In this document: one piece after another, positions 17,838-25,866 of the stretch
How positions within the stretch are numbered: position 1 is the first letter of the stretch
How the letters are laid out: each line of letters begins with the position of its first letter
Origin: Acidobacteriota bacterium
Lineage (GTDB): Bacteria; Acidobacteriota; UBA6911
Assembly (NCBI GenBank): GCA_017860135.1
Contig: JAFNAG010000025.1
Location: forward strand, 1-34,002
Reading direction: 5' to 3'
DNA: 34,002 nucleotides
The notes under the pieces: model-generated
Database searches by the model: none
What the model saw: only the letters and a program-made list of their open reading frames with translations
Told to the model about the DNA's origin: nothing
Position numbers and translations under genes: made by a program

Positions 17838-18854
17838 CTACCAGTTCGGAATGTTCTCGTTCCAATAAATGATCCTGTATCGCTCGGGTTCTCTCGGGTC
17901 GAGTGTGATCGTGGTCCGTATGACTCTGCGCACCCTGGAATTCAGCCGGTGCGCGGACGCCGAGAGCGTGTACACGCCGGAACGCTGGGTGTAGATGAAG
18001 GTGAGCGCGCTCGTCTCCAGGCTGGGTCCGGTCAGCTTGGTCACCTCCTCGATTGTATCGAATGGTTTCACTTGCCGGCGTTCATGGATCGCCTGCGCGG
18101 CGGCAGGGCTCATTCCGGGGATGGAAAGCAGCACCTGCAGCGGAGCGTAATTGATGTTGATCCGGTTCGAAGGCGAATAGACGGTCAGATAGCGCGAGAG
18201 GCCATATCGCTCGATGATCTGGCCTTCGTCGGTTTTCTCCCTTCGCCCGTAATAATATTCGGGGGTGACGCCGCGGATCAGCAGGAGTTCCTCCAGCGAA
18301 CTCATCGTTCCGTTGCCGTTTCTGGGCAGATAGGGCGGCTGCAGCGTCTGGTAAAAATCAGCCTCGGCGCCGTTCGGCTGCGGGATGGCGTCCGCGTCGC
18401 GCCAGTCGATGATGGAGTCGAGGATGATATCCGCATCCGGCGACTGGATTCCCACGATCCCCATCAGGGTCCGCAACTGCTCCGTTGCCGCAGGAGTGAC
18501 AAAATTCAGGTTGATCTTGCCCGATTCGTCCTGTATCTCGACTTCGTATTCGCCGTCGCCGTATTGTCCCGTGACCTTGCCGAGGTCGATCGGGTCCACT
18601 GGCAGCGCCAGCAGGTCCTGCTGGGTCCGCTGCGGCAGATAGGTCTTCTGGATCAACTGGTAGACCGTGGTGGCAATGCCTGCGCGCGCGATGTAGTAGG
18701 CATCCGCCAGGTCCCGCGTGTTGCGTGCGACGGCAACATCCACGAACGATTCGCGGGCAAAGCTCAGCGCAATGACCGAGAGGATCATGAGAATCCAGAG
18801 GAGCGCGATCAGGATAACGCCCCGATCATCTTTTCGTGCGCGGATCGTCTGCAC
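17838..18854 (-). CDS. gspK: type II secretion minor pseudopilin GspK
   Basis: DDRGVILIALLWILMILSVIALSFARESFVDVAVARNTRDLADAYYIARAG; SGKINLNFVTPAATEQLRTLMGIVG; DSIIDWRDADAIPQPNGAE; helix-hairpin-helix-like INYAPLQVLLSIPGMSPAAAQAI. GTG 18854 start inferred. Confidence 0.88.
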   Translation of the reverse strand: MQTIRARKDDRGVILIALLWILMILSVIALSFARESFVDVAVARNTRDLADAYYIARAGIATTVYQLIQKTYLPQRTQQDLLALPVDPIDLGKVTGQYGDGEYEVEIQDESGKINLNFVTPAATEQLRTLMGIVGIQSPDADIILDSIIDWRDADAIPQPNGAEADFYQTLQPPYLPRNGNGTMSSLEELLLIRGVTPEYYYGRREKTDEGQIIERYGLSRYLTVYSPSNRININYAPLQVLLSIPGMSPAAAQAIHERRQVKPFDTIEEVTKLTGPSLETSALTFIYTQRSGVYTLSASAHRLNSRVRRVIRTTITLDPREPERYRIIYWNENIPNW

Positions 18855-19587
18855 GGGGTCGCCTCCTTTGCTCTTCAAACGGATCCTGAAAATTGAGCCT
18901 CGAGTCATATGGCTGCGCCAGCACGGGAAATACGATCTGCCTGCTCCTGGTCCCGCCGTCGGCTTCCTTGAGAGTGAGGGTCATGGAAATGGCCGAGGGC
19001 AGGCTGCCCAGCCCCCTGGCATCCCACGCGCTCAGCCATTGGGCCGGCAGGTCGTTGCCGTTGCCGGGATCGAAATACTCGAAAAACGCGCCTGTCAGAT
19101 GGTCGAAGATCGTTATGGCAGTCTGTCCGGCCTGATCCAGGCTGACCACCTGCGTAGGATCCACTCCCAGGTACCGTCCCTCCCGCTCAATCAGCGAATA
19201 ATCACCCTCCTCGCCGGGAACGATCTCATAGGAGACCAGGGTGAGCCCCGGCTGCTCCTGAAAGCGGAGCGGGCAGAGCGTGACAAACTGGATTGCGGTG
19301 TCGGTCCCGAAGAAAACCGGGTACAGTCCGCCGTCGCCCTGCAGATCCAGCGGGGCGATAACGCCGAAGGTGGACGCCAGTTGCTTTTCGACCAGATCCA
19401 GCATTGCACGGTGCTGCTGGTTTTCGTCAATGAACTGTGTTCCGCGCTGCCAGGAGGAAATACTGATGCGCAGAATGGCCCAGAGGGCAAGGGCGATGAT
19501 CGCAACCAGCGTCACGGCCACCACCATCTCGAGCAGGGTAAAACCCTCGCTTCCACTGCGCCTTCGTATTGATGTCCGATTTCTCAT
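18826..19587 (-). CDS. gspJ: type II secretion pseudopilin GspJ
   Basis: Prepilin motif SEGFTLLEMVVAVTLVAIIALALWAILRISISSWQ; position in the gsp cluster. Confidence 0.85.
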   Translation of the reverse strand: MRNRTSIRRRSGSEGFTLLEMVVAVTLVAIIALALWAILRISISSWQRGTQFIDENQQHRAMLDLVEKQLASTFGVIAPLDLQGDGGLYPVFFGTDTAIQFVTLCPLRFQEQPGLTLVSYEIVPGEEGDYSLIEREGRYLGVDPTQVVSLDQAGQTAITIFDHLTGAFFEYFDPGNGNDLPAQWLSAWDARGLGSLPSAISMTLTLKEADGGTRSRQIVFPVLAQPYDSRLNFQDPFEEQRRRPRADDPRTKR

Positions 19588-20021
19588 CTCGGGACCCGGA
19601 CCGCCCCGGTTGCATCCAGGGCGCTCACCACCTTCATAGTCTGCAGCTGGAAAGACGGCGCTGCAGCGTTCGGTTCCATAACATCCACTGCGAATCCCAA
19701 CAGTCTGACCGGCATCTGCGCCGTTTGCACTCCCTGCATTACGGATTCCGGCACCGGCATTTCGACTTCCGTGACTGTAACGGTCCAGCGGGTACCGTCC
19801 TCAAAGTCGCCCTGCATCGTCGTCGGCCCGCTGACGGTTCCGTCCAGCAGCGCCAGTTCCATCACAGTCCGGGCATGCTCGATGGCGCGCCCGCGTGCCC
19901 GGACCTTCCGGATGTTGCCGAGAGATCCGGAAATCAGCGACAGGATAAGCGCCGCGCCTACCGCAAGGACCGTCAGCGCCACAAGCACCTCGAGCAGGGT
20001 GAACCCGGATTCCCTTTTCAT
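19584..20021 (-). CDS. gspI: type II secretion pseudopilin GspI
   Basis: MKRESGFTLLEVLVALTVLAVGAALILSLISGSLGNIRKVRARGRAIEHARTVMELAL. Confidence 0.83.
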   Translation of the reverse strand: MKRESGFTLLEVLVALTVLAVGAALILSLISGSLGNIRKVRARGRAIEHARTVMELALLDGTVSGPTTMQGDFEDGTRWTVTVTEVEMPVPESVMQGVQTAQMPVRLLGFAVDVMEPNAAAPSFQLQTMKVVSALDATGAVRVPR

Positions 20022-20524
20022 CGCGCCGTGCCTCCCCGGTCAGAGAGAAGCTTCGCCACCCCCAGAATCGGATCGATCTCGATGCTCAGCACGGCTCCGT
20101 TTTCCGATTTCAATTGAATCCGCCCGGCATCGGAACTGCCGTTGGGAAGAAATCGGAATTCGAGCGGCCCCTGCACCCAGGGTTCTCCCGTGTTCGTAAG
20201 CACCAGAACGGTCACGTCATGCGGCAACTGGTACGATCGAGCCCCATCCCCGACATCGTCCGAGAGCGTCATCTTCTGCGCCCCGCTGTCGATGGACACC
20301 TTCATGACCTTCTGCTCGGTCACGGCGGTCTCCCGGGCAACACGAAATGTGCTGATCACATCCCTGCCCACTGCGCGCAGATGAAACGCGGTGCGCCCCC
20401 GGGACATCGACGGGTAGGTGATGGTGGCAACCATGCTGATCACAACCAACACCAGGATGAGTTCCAGGAGGGTGAAGCCCCCGGCGGTACCCGCCGTGCC
20501 CCACCTATTTCCAGTTCGTGACAT
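20018..20524 (-). CDS. gspH: type II secretion pseudopilin GspH
   Basis: TAGGFTLLELILVLVVISMVATITYPSMSRGRTAFHLRAVGRDVISTFRVARETAVTEQK; GspH/FimT-like. Start MSRTGNRW at 20524 inferred. Confidence 0.83.
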   Translation of the reverse strand: MSRTGNRWGTAGTAGGFTLLELILVLVVISMVATITYPSMSRGRTAFHLRAVGRDVISTFRVARETAVTEQKVMKVSIDSGAQKMTLSDDVGDGARSYQLPHDVTVLVLTNTGEPWVQGPLEFRFLPNGSSDAGRIQLKSENGAVLSIEIDPILGVAKLLSDRGGTAR

Positions 20525-20936
20525 CGGCGTTTTCGCCCTCGCCGCCTTCCGTGCCATCGGGGCCGTAGGAAAAGAGGTCAAACTCAGTGCCTTGCGTTCC
20601 GGGGAACCGGTAGATATATGGTTTCCCCCACGGATCCATCGGAAGGGCCTTTCTCAGATACGGGCCATTCCACGAAGCCAGGTTGCCGGGATTCGAGACC
20701 AGAGCCTCGAGTCCTTCACTCTGTGTGGGGTAGCGCCCGACATCGAATGCGAACATCTGCAGGGCGCCCTCGAACTCGCCGATCTGGATCCTGGCAATTT
20801 GCGACCTGCTGGTCGTGAGATGCTTATAAATGTTGGGTGCAACCACGGCAGCCAGAAGGCTCAGAATGACGAGCACCACGATCAATTCGATGAGTGTGAA
20901 GCCCCGCTCCGATTTTCGGCTTTCACCAACAGGCAT
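20505..20936 (-). CDS. gspG: type II secretion major pseudopilin GspG
   Basis: ERGFTLIELIVVLVILSLLAAVVAPNIYKHL; DVGRYPTQSEGLEALV; GPYLRKALPMDPWGKPYIYRFPG; DLFSYGPDGTEGGEGENADVTNWK. Confidence 0.95.
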   Translation of the reverse strand: MPVGESRKSERGFTLIELIVVLVILSLLAAVVAPNIYKHLTTSRSQIARIQIGEFEGALQMFAFDVGRYPTQSEGLEALVSNPGNLASWNGPYLRKALPMDPWGKPYIYRFPGTQGTEFDLFSYGPDGTEGGEGENADVTNWK

Positions 20937-21036
20937 ATTCCCTCCCACGCGGCGCCGCCTCCGGGGATCTCTTTCCGGAAGGCACGCGCCTGTGCAGACA
21001 TCAGAATCTTCGGACACTTGTTTCATTGGCCCGTCC

Positions 21037-22257
21037 CTAAAGCGGCACTTCATTGATGCTGAAAATCGCCATCAGCATCGAGATCACCATGGTGCCGATG
21101 ACGATTCCCATCACCAGAATCAGGGCCGGCTCGAAAAACGAGATCAGATTCTTGATCGAAGTCCTGACCTCGGTATCGTAGACTTCGGCGACCTGGATCA
21201 GCATGGTGTCCAGCTTTCCGGACTCTTCACCCACCTCGATCAAATGCATGGCCAGCGGCGGAAACACCCCGCTCTGCTTCATCGGCTGGGCGATGCCTTC
21301 CCCTTTTTTGATCCCGTTGCGGATCGGCTCGATGGTTGTGGCGATGCCCTGATTCGAGAGGATTTCCCTCACGATGTTCATCCCCTGCAGCAGGGGTACA
21401 CCGCTGTGCAGGAGCGTGCCGAGGGTTCGGGAAAATCTGGCCACTTCGACCTTGCGCACCACCGGCCCCCACAGGGGGAGGCGCAACAGCCAGCGATCCC
21501 ATTGCAAGCGTCCTTCGGGACTCGTGCGATAGCGTTTCAAGTACACGCCGACCAGGATCGCCGAGACCAGGATGAGCCACCAGTAACCGGCAAGGAAGTC
21601 GCTGAGTCCCTTCAGCATTGCCATGGGAAGCGGCAGCGGGACGCCCATGTCCTGAAAGACTCCGGCGAAGCGTGGAATCACGAAGAGCGTCATAATGGTC
21701 ACGCTCGCCACTGCCACAACCGACAGGAGCGCCGGGTAGATCAGCGCACCGATCACATAGGAACGCAGGTTCTCGCTGGTCTCGAGAAACACCGTCAGCC
21801 GCCCGAGGATTTCTTCAAGCACCCCGCCCACTTCGCCGGCGTGGACCATGTTGACATAGACCTTGGGAAACACGTCGGGATACTCCCCCAGGGCTTCCGA
21901 AAACGACTTACCCCCTTTGACTGCCTTCAGCACATTCTGGATCACTTCCGCCATCGCCGGGCTCTCCGCCAGTTGCCCGAGCACGGCAAGGCTCCGGTCG
22001 AGGGGAATTCCCGAACGGACCAGAGTGTGCAATTCGTGGGTAAAGACGAGCAGGTCCTTGCGACGGACCTTCCGGACCTTCCAGGGCCAGGGGATGTCGC
22101 GGGTGAGCAGGGTTTTCCTCGAGGCTGCATCCACGCGGATCGGCAGCAGGCCCATCTCCTGCAGTTTCAAGGAGACGACAGCGCTGTCCGGCGCCTCCAT
22201 CGTCCCTTCCACCAGCTTCCCTTCGAGGGTAGCAGCTCTGTAAGCAAATGCCGCCAT
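21037..22257 (-). CDS. gspF: type II secretion inner-membrane platform protein GspF
   Basis: Two T2SSF domains: VFTHELHTLVRSGIPLDRSLAVLGQLAESPAMAEVI... and ARFSRTLGTLLHSGVPLLQGMNIVREILSN...; HLIEVGEESGKLDTML. Confidence 0.95.
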   Translation of the reverse strand: MAAFAYRAATLEGKLVEGTMEAPDSAVVSLKLQEMGLLPIRVDAASRKTLLTRDIPWPWKVRKVRRKDLLVFTHELHTLVRSGIPLDRSLAVLGQLAESPAMAEVIQNVLKAVKGGKSFSEALGEYPDVFPKVYVNMVHAGEVGGVLEEILGRLTVFLETSENLRSYVIGALIYPALLSVVAVASVTIMTLFVIPRFAGVFQDMGVPLPLPMAMLKGLSDFLAGYWWLILVSAILVGVYLKRYRTSPEGRLQWDRWLLRLPLWGPVVRKVEVARFSRTLGTLLHSGVPLLQGMNIVREILSNQGIATTIEPIRNGIKKGEGIAQPMKQSGVFPPLAMHLIEVGEESGKLDTMLIQVAEVYDTEVRTSIKNLISFFEPALILVMGIVIGTMVISMLMAIFSINEVPL

Positions 22258-22271
22258 AGGTGTTCCAGCCC

Positions 22272-23993
22272 TTAGGTTTCCTGGGTGACGCGCAGCACTT
22301 CCGACAGCGTCGTCTGGCCCTGCCGCACCTTGAGCCAGCCGTCGTCGCGCAGAGAGCGCATGCCGGATTCCAGAGCCTTCTTGCGGATCTGCCCGGAATC
22401 CGCCTTCCCGACCGTAAGCTTGCGCAGTTCATCATTGATGAGCATCAGTTCATAGATACCCACTCTCCCGGCAAAGCCTGTGTTGGAGCAGCGATCGCAG
22501 CCCTTGCCTTCATAGAAGCGGTCCGGCTGGCGGCCATTGCCGCGCCGGTAGCCGATCTCGTCCAGCATTTCCGGCACCGGGAATACTTCATCGCGGCAGT
22601 GCGGGCAGATCACCCGGACCAGGCGTTGCGCCAGAACACCCAGCAGCGAGGAGGCGATCAGGTAATCCTCGGCCCCCATGTCCACGAGGCGGGTAATGGC
22701 GCTGGGGGCATCATTGGTGTGCAAAGTTGAAAACACCAGGTGCCCGGTGAGGGCCGAACGGATCGCGATTTCGGCGGTTTCGAGATCACGGATTTCCCCC
22801 ACCATGATGACATCGGGATCCTGACGGACAATGTGACGCAGCCCGGAGGCAAAAGTCAGCCCGATCTGGGGATTCACCTGGATCTGGTTGATGCCGTCCA
22901 TCTGGTATTCGACAGGGTCCTCGATGGTGATGATCTTTTTGTCCGACAGATTGATCGTATCCAGGGCACTGTACAGCGTCGTGGTCTTCCCGCTTCCCGT
23001 CGGTCCGGTCACAAGAAAAATCCCGTGTGGGCGGCGGATCAGCGATTCCAGGTCACGCAGGGAATCCTCGGGAAAGCCCAGCCTTCGGATGTCGTAGAGA
23101 TCACTGTTGCTCTTGTCGAGGATACGCATGACCACGCTTTCCCCGTACATCGTAGGCAACGTGGAGACGCGCAGATCGATGTCCTTGCCCAGAACCTTCA
23201 GTTTGATGCGTCCGTCCTGCGGCAGGCGCCTCTCCGCGATGTTCAGCTTGGCCATGATCTTGACCCGGCTGATGATCGCCGCCTTGAGCTTTTTGGGCGG
23301 TGACTCGACATCGTAGAGGATGCCGTCGACGCGGTAGCGGACCTTGAGGTCCTTTTCGAACGGCTCGATGTGAATGTCGCTGGATCTTCCCTCGATCGCT
23401 TTGGAGATGACAAGGTTCACCAGCCGGATGACGGGAGCTTCGGAAGCGAGATCCTTCAGCTGCTCGATGTCCTCGATCTCGTCCAGGCTCTCGATGTTCC
23501 CGTCATCGATGCCCTCGATGATTCGCCCCAGCGTGGAGGCCGCGGATCCGTAGAACTTCTCGAGAACATCCATGATCTCGCTCTCGGCTCCCAGCAGGGG
23601 CTTTACGGAAAACCCTGTGGACTGCCGGACCAGGTCGAGCGTGGCGTCGTCCAGCGGGTCGGTCATCGCCAGGGTCAGCACGTTGTCTTCGAGCGCCACC
23701 GGGACAAACTTGCACTGCTTCATGAAGCGGTGCGTGAGGATATTCTCCAGAACCGGCACCGCGGGATATGCGGCGCCGGTGACGGACGGAATGCCCAGGT
23801 GCTCGGACACCACCGCGAGGCAGTCTTTCTCGGAAACATAGCCAAGGTCGACCAGCAGTTTGCCGAGTTTCTCCCTGGACTCCGCCTGCAGATTGAGCGC
23901 CGTCCGCAATTCTTCCTCGTCAATCAGCCCGCGCTCCAGGAAAACCTGGCCGATCAGTTTCCGCGTTTTGAGTTCCTGAACCTTAATACTCAA
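22272..23993 (-). CDS. gspE: type II secretion ATPase GspE
   Basis: N-terminal MshEN/T2SSE_N; Walker A GPTGSGKTTTLYSAL; IITIEDPVEYQMDGINQIQVNPQIGLTFASGLRHIVRQDPDVIMVGEIRDLETAEIAIRSALTGHLVFSTLHTNDA; CPHC...CDRC zinc motif. Confidence 0.97.
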   Translation of the reverse strand: MSIKVQELKTRKLIGQVFLERGLIDEEELRTALNLQAESREKLGKLLVDLGYVSEKDCLAVVSEHLGIPSVTGAAYPAVPVLENILTHRFMKQCKFVPVALEDNVLTLAMTDPLDDATLDLVRQSTGFSVKPLLGAESEIMDVLEKFYGSAASTLGRIIEGIDDGNIESLDEIEDIEQLKDLASEAPVIRLVNLVISKAIEGRSSDIHIEPFEKDLKVRYRVDGILYDVESPPKKLKAAIISRVKIMAKLNIAERRLPQDGRIKLKVLGKDIDLRVSTLPTMYGESVVMRILDKSNSDLYDIRRLGFPEDSLRDLESLIRRPHGIFLVTGPTGSGKTTTLYSALDTINLSDKKIITIEDPVEYQMDGINQIQVNPQIGLTFASGLRHIVRQDPDVIMVGEIRDLETAEIAIRSALTGHLVFSTLHTNDAPSAITRLVDMGAEDYLIASSLLGVLAQRLVRVICPHCRDEVFPVPEMLDEIGYRRGNGRQPDRFYEGKGCDRCSNTGFAGRVGIYELMLINDELRKLTVGKADSGQIRKKALESGMRSLRDDGWLKVRQGQTTLSEVLRVTQET

Positions 23994-24549
23994 CGATTTT
24001 CACCCTATGCTTGAATTCGTTCAGCCCTTCCTGTCTGAGGATCGACTCGTCGAGGTCGCTTTGCAGCACGCTCAGAATCAGGGTCTTGTTCACATCTGAC
24101 TCGGAATTCAGCGGATTGCGCTCTTCGAAAAAAGCGGTGATGGAGATGCTTTCGCCTTTCTGGAGCTTGTCCATTCGCTTCCCTTGATCGAGGAGAATCT
24201 GCATCAGCTTTTCCTTGAGCCCTTCGATGCGTTGCTTTTTTTGAGCCGGCGTTACATCATCGGGGATGTTGCCGAAAGGTGTCGCCGTTCCATACCGGAT
24301 ATTCAACAGGAAGGTGAACATGAAGCCATATCCGGGAAGATACGCCCCTTTCGGTTTTTGCAGGCCCCATGGATTAAACGCCTTGTTGATCTCGTCGGTG
24401 ATCGCCCGCTCGAAACCCTGAATCTGGAGGTTCACCTTCGCGTAGTCGACCGGCACGCTCCTGCCGCTCTGCGCCGCCAGCGGCAGGCACAACAATCCCA
24501 ATGCCAGCACACCGAAGCATACCCGGTATCTCCTGCCATGCATTCGCAT
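23983..24549 (-). CDS. exported protein of unknown function, translationally coupled to gspE
   Basis: Signal peptide VCFGVLALGLLCLPLAAQ; no family recognised; stop lies 11 nt inside the gspE start. Confidence 0.7.
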   Translation of the reverse strand: MRMHGRRYRVCFGVLALGLLCLPLAAQSGRSVPVDYAKVNLQIQGFERAITDEINKAFNPWGLQKPKGAYLPGYGFMFTFLLNIRYGTATPFGNIPDDVTPAQKKQRIEGLKEKLMQILLDQGKRMDKLQKGESISITAFFEERNPLNSESDVNKTLILSVLQSDLDESILRQEGLNEFKHRVKIVEY

Positions 24550-24582
24550 CTCATTTCCTTTCCGCGGTCCGTGCCGGACGCG

Positions 24583-25128
24583 CTAATTCCTGCCTCGGTT
24601 CTCTTTGACCACCCGCACAAAGTTGCGGAAATCCGTATTGTGCTCCTGATCGATGGCATCCCGCATAAACTGCATCATCCGCCAGTTATACTCCCGGGAA
24701 TCTTCCATGACCGCTTTGAGAATCGTATTCATCTCCTGCCTTGTGTAATAGTCCGTGGGAGGCACCGGAAGGGGAAGGATGCTGGTTCGAAATGAAAAAC
24801 CGTTCTTGTCCCATGCAATCTGGGCGTTGGAGAGACTGAGGAGAGCCAGGATTACCAGGGCGGCGGCAGCCGCGAAGCGAACTGCCCGCCAGACGGGAAT
24901 CCGGACCGGGGAGCGCACACTGCCGGATCGAGGCAGGAGAACCGGACGCAGGGGAGCTTCGTCCTGCCAGATTTTCAGAGTCGACTGGAGTTCCCTGAGC
25001 CCGGCCAGTTCCTTCCGGCACGCCGCGCAGGAACCGATGTGGTCGAGCAGCTCCTTGCTGGGGGCCGGAGTCCCAGGCTCCCGGTAGAGCAAATCCACGA
25101 AGCCTTCCTGTACCTCATCGCATTTCAT
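24583..25128 (-). CDS. putative anti-sigma factor (zf-HC2-like, one TM)
   Basis: MKCDEVQEGFVDLLYREPG...LLDHIGSCAACRKELAGL (C...HxxxCxxC); TM AVRFAAAAALVILALLSL; directly downstream of an ECF sigma gene. Start ATG 25128. Confidence 0.85.
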   Translation of the reverse strand: MKCDEVQEGFVDLLYREPGTPAPSKELLDHIGSCAACRKELAGLRELQSTLKIWQDEAPLRPVLLPRSGSVRSPVRIPVWRAVRFAAAAALVILALLSLSNAQIAWDKNGFSFRTSILPLPVPPTDYYTRQEMNTILKAVMEDSREYNWRMMQFMRDAIDQEHNTDFRNFVRVVKENRGRN

Positions 25129-25151
25129 AGCATTTCCCCGAAAAATCGGCA

Positions 25152-25721
25152 TCAAGGCCGAAACCCGATCCGAGCCAGATTTCGCTGGACTCCTTTCAGC
25201 CCGTGATACAATCTGGATTTGGCGGTTGAAAGGGGGCATTCCATCACCCGGGCGATTTCTTCCAGGCTGAGCCCCAGGTACTCTTTCAACAGGATGGCGC
25301 TGCGGTGTTCGTCACTCAGCCCCATCAAAGCCCTCCTGATCATGTCCCTGGCTTCAAGAACATCCTGCTGCCTGCTCGCCACTGCCGCGGTTCGCGTGAC
25401 TTCCCCCTCCCCATCCACGCCGCAAGGTACCGGTTCCTCGAGCGACAACTCGGGACTTCGCCGGCGCCAGCTCGTGCGGCAATGATTGAGAGTGATGCGG
25501 TAGAGCCAGGTGGGGAAACTGTCGGGATCCCTCAAGTTACGGGCCGACTTGTAAACGGACAGGAAAGTCTCCTGGACCACGTCCTGTGCATCTTCCCGGT
25601 TCCCGAGATAGCGCCATGCAAGGCTGAAAACCTTGGTTTCCCAATGCCGTACGATCTCGGTAAAAGCCTGTTCCTCTCCCTCAAGAAATCGTCGGATCAC
25701 CTGGTCTGCCTCACGCTCCAC
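25152..25721 (-). CDS. RNA polymerase ECF sigma factor
   Basis: KVFSLAWRYLGNREDAQDVVQETFLSVYKSARNLRDPDSFPTWLYRITLNHCRTSWRRR; LSDEHRSAILLKEYLGLSLEEIARVMECPLSTAKSRLYHGLKGVQRNL. GTG 25721 start inferred; ORF extends to 25823. Confidence 0.92.
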   Translation of the reverse strand: MEREADQVIRRFLEGEEQAFTEIVRHWETKVFSLAWRYLGNREDAQDVVQETFLSVYKSARNLRDPDSFPTWLYRITLNHCRTSWRRRSPELSLEEPVPCGVDGEGEVTRTAAVASRQQDVLEARDMIRRALMGLSDEHRSAILLKEYLGLSLEEIARVMECPLSTAKSRLYHGLKGVQRNLARIGFRP

Positions 25722-25794
25722 GGATTTCCGCTGCAGGCCGACATGGTAGGGACGCCGGACTCGGCCAAAAAGTCTAAAAGAAAAGCACAGGGCA

Positions 25795-25818
25795 CCGGAT
25801 ATCCGGGGCCCGGGCCCC
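25795..25818. repeat. two overlapping perfect palindromes upstream of the ECF sigma gene
   Basis: CCGGATATCCGG (25795-25806) and GGGGCCCGGGCCCC (25805-25818). Confidence 0.7.
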
Positions 25819-25866
25819 GCCACCGGCAGCTATATCGCTGGATCCGCCGGCGCGTCCGGGCTTTCA

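Noticed and set aside
20830-22275. 481-aa plus-strand ORF antisense to gspF/gspG
   Set aside because: His/Gln/Arg-rich shadow ORF opposite well-supported gspF; no motifs.
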